Program-made: the position numbers and the translations under genes
Shown here: positions 57,538 through 64,000 of the stretch, piece after piece
Layout of the letters: each line of letters opens with the position of its first letter
Position numbering within the stretch: position 1 is the stretch's first letter
The notes under the pieces: model-generated
What the model was told of the DNA's origin: nothing
What the model saw: only the letters and a program-made list of their open reading frames with translations
The model's database searches: none
DNA from: Hybos culiciformis
Lineage: Eukaryota; Arthropoda; Insecta; Diptera; Hybotidae
Assembly: GCA_964007475.1 (NCBI GenBank)
Contig: OZ023273.1
Coordinates: 73,958,959-74,022,958, forward strand
DNA length: 64,000 nucleotides
Reading direction: 5' to 3'

Positions 57538-58170
57538 TTCCTTTTTTTTGGGCAGGTAATCTTTATTTCTCACCCGAGCTACCTATTTTGAAAAAAAATT
57601 ATTTTGGTATATTTTGAGGCGGGAAGACTCTAACTGTAGAACCGTACCCAAAATTTTTGGTCAGGTAATCTAATTATTTCATCGGACGAAAAATTTTTTT
57701 TAACATATTGTGAGCCGGCACGACCTAACCGTAGGTCCCTGCCCAAAAAATTTTCGGCAGGTAATCTTTATTTCACCGGACCTACCTATTTTGAAAAATA
57801 AATTTTAGTTGTTAAATAATTTGTAAACGAAAGATTTTTAAAAAATAATTTGAATTTAAATTTTCCGCATCAAATTATTTTGTTTTTATAAATGACAAAT
57901 GCTTATTGAACTACCTAATTTGAAAAAAAAATTTTAAACGAAAGATTTCTAAAAATAATTTGAATTTAAATTTTTCGCGCCAAATTATTTTGTTTTTATA
58001 AATAACAAATGATTATTGAGTGGACTCATTTTTTTGAGTATTCAAACGGTACAGCATGTCGTTTTTTTTTTTAACTCGAAATTCGAATGAGTAAAAAAAT
58101 TTTTACCCCTTACAGAATTACTCATTTATATCATACACCGCGCCTAAAGAAGTATAAACTTCAAAAAAAA

Positions 58171-58651
58171 GAAGCAAAAAGCCATTGAATTATTAACAAA
58201 ACACGAATAAAAATATAATAAAAAAAAAAAAAAATTATTTAATAATAAAAATCATAAAACATCTACAATAACAACAGCATCAATATAATAACAATAACAA
58301 CAGCATCAATATAATCAAGGAGTAATAACAACAAGAACAACAACAGCAACAACAACAACATCAACATCAACATCAACATCATTAGCAGCAAAGAAGATAA
58401 CAAGAATAACAACAAAGGATATTACAAGAACATTAAAGATATGTATCTTATTTTTTTTTACATTCTATATAATTTTTTATGATGATATATCTTCGGATTG
58501 ATCGAATAATTTTATTTTAAATATCCTTTTATTTTCAATTTTGAAATAATTTTGATATATTAATCTTTTCTTTAGATTTTTTTGAAAAAAAAAAAATATA
58601 TATATAAACATAAATTTCTTTTACACTATATGTCCTATATATGTTATCTAA
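58171..58651 (+). other. A/CAA-rich leader-like stretch
   Basis: CAACAA and CATCAA microsatellite-like sequence (58250-58420) lies before the small ORFs. It is probably leader of the mdg1-like element. Confidence 0.45.
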
Positions 58652-58873
58652 ATGGGTAGTGGAGAATCTAAACAAAAAGCTCCCTCTAATACGGGCACTG
58701 TTATCAATACGGTCGATATCACAGAGTCCTTTCCCTCAGAAATAACAACTTTACTTTATATTATTGCAGGCGTAGCAATATTAGCTGTAGCATATAAAAT
58801 TTATAAAGTTTGGCACGGAGCCACAAAGAAAAAATATTTAAGTAGAAGCGTAGGCTCCCTTAACGCAATTTAA
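58652..58873 (+). CDS. Small predicted myristoylated membrane protein, 73 aa
   Basis: The ATG at 58652 opens with Met-Gly-Ser-Gly-Glu-Ser-Lys, a good N-myristoylation signal (Gly2, Ser6, Lys7). A hydrophilic stretch follows, then one hydrophobic segment of about 20 residues (about 33-52), Lys-rich sequence and a C-terminal Tyr-Leu-Ser-Arg-Ser-Val-Gly. The frame is intact while gag and pol downstream are broken. The function is unknown. The topology suggests a membrane-associated accessory protein of the retroelement. I recall that 412/mdg1-type elements carry small ORFs before gag, but cannot confirm homology. Confidence 0.6.
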   Translation: MGSGESKQKAPSNTGTVINTVDITESFPSEITTLLYIIAGVAILAVAYKIYKVWHGATKKKYLSRSVGSLNAI

Positions 58874-59465
58874 TTATATTTTAATTAAACAATACTTTCA
58901 CTTTAATTTTGATCTCTTCAAAATACGTCTAATAAATTTTATTGAGCTATAAGTTTTGTCTTATCCTGACATAAAACTTCCCTCATACTTAACGTTTTTT
59001 TAAACAAAATACTTTTTATTTTAATGTTAATTTAATCCTTGAAAACATATAACATCCTTTTTTTTATTTTTATATTGATCCTATATAAAATTTCGTCCGA
59101 ATTAAAATCCTTTTCGGCAAAATAAAAATTCTTTATAACGGTCTAACTTTGCTTACCTAAGTAACATAGTTCGTTTAAAAGGATACAAGGCCATCAAAAA
59201 TAAAAAAAAAAAAAAACATATAATTTTTTCTTATCCTTATATTTAAAGAAAAACGTTCTTTTTATATTCGTTCGTCATATTTGGATATAAAATTAAGATA
59301 TTTATTATTTTATGAATTTTTGAAACTTCATTACATTTAATTAACACGTCACGACGTCAGGAGTATATTTGGTATTCTTATCAATTTTTTAAAATTCCTT
59401 TTGTTCGGTCGGTTATAAATTCTATAGCAGTTCAATTTTGTTTATATATATATCATCCTATTATA
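58874..59465. other. AT-rich spacer between the two small ORFs
   Basis: No ORF or RNA gene seen. A poly-A run lies at 59199-59215. Confidence 0.45.
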
Positions 59466-59651
59466 ATGATGATTATAAGGCCTTTTCCAATAACGATCCC
59501 TCCATTAGTTTATATATCAATTTTCGTTATCTTTTTGGTATTAATTACGTTTATCCTTATGAAAATATTTAAAAACCATTCCAAATATTTCAATAAAGGA
59601 TATACTATGGCACAATTGAGCCGTTCTATTGAAATCCCAACCTCTTATTAG
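59466..59651 (+). CDS. Second small predicted membrane protein, 61 aa
   Basis: The ATG at 59466 follows tatatatcatcctattata, a context similar to that of the first small ORF. A short N-terminus leads into one long hydrophobic segment (about residues 11-33) and then Lys-rich sequence. The C-terminus has Ala-Gln-Leu-Ser-Arg-Ser-Ile, matching the Leu-Ser-Arg-Ser-Val end of the 58652 ORF. It has no myristoylation signal. Its role is unknown. The shared tail and layout suggest two related or co-functioning proteins. Confidence 0.55.
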   Translation: MMIIRPFPITIPPLVYISIFVIFLVLITFILMKIFKNHSKYFNKGYTMAQLSRSIEIPTSY

Positions 59652-60333
59652 AATAATTATCAACCACAAATATAAATTTGCCTTTTAAGATATATACTCA
59701 ATCGGTAAAATTATTTTATCTGACAAATCTTTTTTAAGATTTACGTAAACAAACTTATTGCTATATTATATTACTATATTACATTATATTTTATTATATT
59801 ATATTATTATACTACATTATATTTTATTATATTATAATTTTATATATTACAGTGAAACATTATTATCATATCTCTTTATATTATTATATTCAAGATTTAA
59901 AGATAATTTTCTTTAAATCCATTAAATTATTTTTCTATATTATTACATTTTCATGGTTTAAAGATAATCTTCTTTAAATCCATCGAAATACTATTATCAT
60001 ATTGTCTGAAGATTAAAAACATATTTCTTCAAATATTTAGTTTATAAGTAAACTTAAATGTCCTTGTATATGTTTATTATGAAAGTTTTCACTTTCCAAT
60101 TCAAAAAAAAAATATTTTTTCTCTTCTTTTGATTCACGATTGATTTTATCTTAACAAAAAAAAAAGAAATATATATATATAGTAATATAAAAATTTTATA
60201 TATATATATATAATAAATAAAATATATATCAAAATTATTTTATCATTGATTCACTAATTATTATTACGAGTTTACTAAATAACTTCCTCTATAACCTCTA
60301 AGTTCGCGGCAAAAATGACTTATTTTATTGATT
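59652..60333. other. AT-rich spacer with a TTATATTA repeat
   Basis: Degenerate attatattatatta units at about 59760-59890 and a duplicated tttaaagataat(c/t)ttctttaaatcc phrase (59896 and 59956). Otherwise nothing. Confidence 0.5.
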
Positions 60334-61516
60334 ATGTCATGGACCGAAATTTACAGTAATCTGTCCAGTGACATTGCTATAATCAATAAAATACATACTC
60401 AAATAAGTTATAAACAAATTACCAACACGAGACCGCAACTTAGACAAATTAAAGAACTTATTACGTTATTTAATAAACTCTCAACAATATTGAGGCTCCA
60501 TTAAGCCCCACATCCCTTAGAAACAAAAGAGGTATTTACAAAAGTAAGATATAAAATTTTCGATTCTTTCCGTTTACTAAGATACAGCTGTCCGGAATAT
60601 CAAAAAATTTTACCAGCTCTTGGACAAACTATTTCAGCTGAAAAATTAGTATATGAAACCGGTTTCGATTCAGAAATAGAAAATTATTCCGATAGTTCTA
60701 ATTCATCGGAGAAAGCTAATTCTATCCCGAAGAATTTTTTTCTACCAAAGGACAATTATTTTAGAACAGAAGATATATCTATGATAGAAAAGCCACAAAA
60801 TTCGAAAACAATAGAAAACCTCCATATTTCTATAGAAAGCGACTCGGATTCGGAAAAAGACAGTGATACAGACCAAAAGTCCGCCTTACGAAACTCACCC
60901 GGTCCCATACCAACACCTAGAATAAACCCGATCCCACCGAATCAAGCTCAAGATCTTACAATGGACGCGTCAACCTTTCTATCTTTAGCTGCAAAACTGA
61001 TCCCATCCTTCAATGGTAATCCATCAAACCTACAATCCTTTTTAAATGCGATAACCTTGACCAATATCCAAGTAGGAGATCATGCCGCTCTGCTCGTAGC
61101 CTTGATAAAAACGAAATTAGAAGGAAATTGTCGGAATCTCATAACCAACGAAAACACGGTTCAAGCTATAATAGATCGTTTAAGAACACAAATAAAAGGA
61201 GATTCTACGGATCTCGTTACCGCTAAAATCTTAAACTTAAAACAAAACGGCAAATCCGCAAACCAATACTCTAAAGAATTGACCGAACTAGCGAAAAATT
61301 TAGAAAATTCCTTCATATCTGAAGGAGTTGCAGTAGATTTAGCCCAAAAATATGCGACAAAATCAATCTTAAAGTCCATTATTCATAACGCTTCGAACGA
61401 CTCCATAAAATTAATTATGCAGTCCGGCAACTTCAATTCAGTTGACAAAGCAATGGCTAAATTCGTTAGTGTTAGCGCGGATCTGGCCCCTTCTAGTTCA
61501 ATAGCCTTTGTTTCTC

Positions 61517-61550
<34 letters not shown>

Positions 61551-62016
61551 CAATCATAACAATCGCTCAAATAATAACGGTAGACAAAATGTCAACAACC
61601 GTTCTAATAATGCAAATAATTCAAGAAATCCGAATCAGAATCGGAATAATTTTAGAAATTTTCCGAATAATCGGAACAATTTCAATATTGCTCGGAATAA
61701 TCTTAATAATAATCGTTCTCCAAACAGGAATTTCGAGAACAGAAATTACGTAAACAGAAATTTCGAAAATCGAAATAATAATAATAATAGAAATTTTAAT
61801 AACTACGGAAATAACAACTATAATTATGGCAATAATAACCCAAATAACCGTAATCCAAATTTAAGAAATTTCCCAAATCAAAATTTCCAACAAAGAAATT
61901 TCAACGTAAGAAATTGTAATCTCGAAATTCCCGAACAGGGAAACGAAGAAGGTCCCCATGCCCATCAAATGGTGGACCATAAATCTCAAATGTCTTTCAC
62001 TTTAATCTTAATTTAA
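60334..62016 (+). pseudogene. gag: gag of the mdg1/412-like element, one in-frame stop
   Basis: The ATG at 60334 opens a frame interrupted by TAA at 60502-60504 after 56 codons. The same frame then stays open to 62016. Past an acidic linker (about 60830-60880), the capsid region (about 60990-61480) resembles mdg1/412 gags. A striking Asn-rich tail follows from about 61515, including a run of more than ten Asn codons from an (AAT)n microsatellite. No CCHC knuckle is visible. The next ATG at 60781 could start a shorter 411-residue product. Pol overlaps the end by about 10 bases in the +1/-2 phase. Confidence 0.85.
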
Positions 62017-64000
62017 CGAGCTATATCAACCTCAAAACGGAAATGACTGGGCGCGTCAATACGTATCTAGTTGATACCGGAGCTGACATATCCGTTATTA
62101 AGAAGAATAAGTTGATAGGCAATATTCAAATTTGAAAAACTTTTAAATCAATTAAAGGAATTGGCGATTCCACGGTTATGACTGAAGGAACAGTCAAAAC
62201 CGAAATTATCACGCGAAGTCTAGATCAATTAATATTCATAAAACACGAGTTCGAAGTAGTCAACTCCGATTTCCCGATTCCAGCTGATGGAATTATCGGT
62301 ATGGACTTTATTATAAAATATAACTGTGTTCTTGACTATAATAAAAACACAGATCTTCTTATTCTCAGACCTGATAACTATCCTGAATATCTATCTTTTA
62401 CTCTCTTAGATAAACCTTCTCCTGAAATCTTGACATTACCTGCTAGATCTGAGGTAATACGAAAAATCTCTTTAGACCGAAAAAACAGTGAAGAAAACGA
62501 TCTATTTATACCCGCTCAAGAACTAAAACCAGGCGTTTTCGTTCCAAATTCCATCATTTCAAAATCTCAACCTTATATCAATATTCTAAATACCACTTCT
62601 AATAATATTCCCCTTCCCGAAACTTCTATCAAAATTGAAAATCTTTCAAACTATAGTATCCATCAACTTACAACCTCTACACCTCAATCAGAATCTAGTA
62701 AAAAGGAAATTTTGAACAAATTATCTAAAAATTTCCCTCCCTTCGTTAAGAGTAAACTTCAAACTTTATGTGAAGAATATGTGGACATATTCTCCTTAGA
62801 AACAGATCCAATAACCTCTAATAATTTTTACAAACAAAAGCTACGTCTTAAGGACGATAACCCTGTTTACATAAAAAATTATAGAATTCCACATGGACAT
62901 AAAGAAATTGTAGATTCTGAAATAAATAAACTAATAAAAAACGATATAGTCGAACCTTCGGCTTCCGAATACAATAGTCCTGTCTTATTAGTACCTAAGA
63001 AATCTTTACCAGGTAGTTCAGAAAAAAATGGAGACTTGTCATAGATTATAGACAAGTCAACAAAAGGCTTATGTCTGATAAATTCCCACTTCCGCGTATC
63101 GACGATATTCTCGATCAACTCGGACGTGCTCGATATTTTAGCAATCTGGATCTAATACAAGGATTCTTGCAAATAGAGTTAGATCCTGATTCTCGCGACA
63201 TTACGTCTTTTTCTTCTGATAAAGGTTCTTATAGATACAAGAGATTACCTTACGGTCTAAAAATCGCTCCTAACTCTTTTCAGCGAATGATGAGTATAGC
63301 TTTCTCAGGTCTTTCTCCCTCTAAAGCTTTTCTTTATATGGATGACCTTATCGTTATAGGCATATCTGAAAATCATATGCTAAGTTATCTTCAAAATGTG
63401 TTTGAAACTTGTAGAAAATTCAATCTCAGATTACATCCCGATAAGTGTCAATTTTTTCAGCATCAAGTCACTTTCCTCGGTCATAAATATACGGACAAAG
63501 GAATTTTACCTGATGATTCTAAATTCTCTATCTTTAAAAACTTTCCCCGACCCGAAAATGGAGAAGCGATTCGTCGCATTTTGTAATTATTATCGTCGTT
63601 TCATCACAAACTTCTCTAAATATTCTTATCATCTTACCTGTCTCACTCGAAAAAAAGTAGTCTTTAAATGGACTGAAGAGTGTGAAAAATCTTTTCAATA
63701 TCTAAAAAACTCTTTAGTAAACCCCCCTATTCTCAAGTATCCTGATTTCGATAAACCATTTTGTATTACGACAGATGCTTCTAAAATTGCTTGCGGAGCA
63801 ATATTAAGCCAGGAAGAAAATAATATTCAACTTCCTATTGCTTATGCTTCTCGTACGTTCACCCAAGGTGAACAAAATAAATCTGTCATCGAACAGGAAC
63901 TTGCTGCTATTCACTGGGCTCTAAATCATTTCAAACCTTATATTTATGGAAAAAAAATTTTAGTTAAAAGCGATCATCGTCCATTAACTTATTTATTCTC
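62006..64000 (+). pseudogene. pol: pol of the mdg1/412-like element, runs off right edge
   Basis: Protease has Val-Asp-Thr-Gly-Ala-Asp (about 62070), with a TGA at 62133-62135 soon after. The same frame is open again from 62136 to 63044, through the protease end, linker and first RT segment. A 1-base change in an A run near 63028 moves RT to another frame (to 63586) with Tyr-Met-Asp-Asp at about 63337. A second shift near 63570 leads to the connection and RNase H (Thr-Thr-Asp-Ala-Ser at about 63770, Lys-Ser-Asp-His-Arg at about 63968). Integrase is outside the window. Catalytic Asp residues are present; only the frames are broken. Confidence 0.85.

Larger units (their letters stand above)
54076..58170 (-). 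mobile_element. Helentron/DINE-like non-autonomous element B with 12-bp array
   Basis: The 5' end (GAAGTTTATACTTC on the minus strand) is at about 58162 and the 3' hairpin end at 54076. Inward from each lie units of the same ~107-bp satellite as 21010-22877 (57540-57790 and 54180-54345). These flank the 12-bp array. The order matches element A in mirror orientation. Family assignment is inferred from the sub-terminal repeats, 3' stem-loop and T-run flanks. It sits in the A-rich zone upstream of the mdg1-like element. Confidence 0.6.
58652..64000 (+). mobile_element. mdg1/412-like LTR retrotransposon, 5' and central part
   Basis: Two small membrane-protein ORFs, gag (60334-62016) and pol (from about 62006) run off the right edge within RNase H. 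Gag and RT motif style fit the mdg1/412 group of Ty3/gypsy (inference). The 5' LTR and primer site are not identified. They must lie upstream, possibly beyond the Helentron-like element B, in the 50.7-51.2 kb region. The copy is inactive because gag has a stop and pol has a stop and at least two shifts. Confidence 0.8.

Overview
The window looks like a strongly AT-rich piece of an arthropod, most probably insect, nuclear genome. The evidence is the set of element families present: a CsRn1-type LTR element with a tRNA-Trp primer site, mdg3-like and mdg1/412-like LTR elements, jockey-like LINEs, a Tc1 element with a short intron, hAT elements and a Polinton/Maverick. I see no convincing host protein-coding gene, no rRNA, no CRISPR array and no bacterial operon structure. 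Nearly everything recognisable is a transposable element (TE), a TE relic, or satellite DNA carried by a TE, often nested several levels deep. Nearly every reading frame is broken.

Layout. 1-5112 (minus strand): the 5' part of a gypsy-like LTR element with LTR, tRNA-Lys primer site, leader repeats and gag. Its gag is split by a Harbinger-like MITE that itself contains a foldback element. 5663-10836 (plus): a CsRn1-clade element (LTR, gag, protease, RT, RNase H) truncated before the integrase at a foldback-family fragment. 11.3-16.1 kb: dispersed repeats, a 31-bp tandem, a long palindrome and stretches with nothing recognisable. 16.1-17.0 kb: an array of near-palindromic units (foldback FB1). 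17.0-19.7 kb: a 5'-truncated LINE. 19.8-23.0 kb: a composite element with Helentron-like ends, holding a tRNA-like sequence, a hAT MITE and about 17 copies of a ~107-bp satellite. 23.4-25.6 kb: a Tc1 transposon inside a hAT-like element. 26.9-32.5 kb: a Polinton relic (integrase with chromodomain, and family B DNA polymerase, tail to tail) split by a second foldback element (FB2). 34.1-38.5 kb: hAT elements around a third LINE. 39.4-49.8 kb: a LINE split by a complete mdg3-like LTR element whose gag is in turn split by a hAT MITE. 50.0-54.1 kb: a MITE, a run of long hairpins and an A-rich zone with repeated GC hairpins. 54.1-58.2 kb: a second Helentron-like element carrying about 3.2 kb of a 12-bp tandem repeat. 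58.6-64.0 kb: an mdg1/412-like LTR element running off the right edge, with two small predicted membrane-protein ORFs upstream of gag.

Target-site duplications (TSDs) let several insertions be bounded to the base and ordered in time. The most unusual points are: two foldback arrays with the same ends and interior but different palindrome cores; the 12-bp array with ETS-like motifs inside a transposon; the hairpin run near 50.9 kb with a shared loop; repeated GC hairpins with one compensatory base pair near 53 kb; and the paired small membrane ORFs of the mdg1-like element. All family assignments come from motifs read by eye. No database search was possible.
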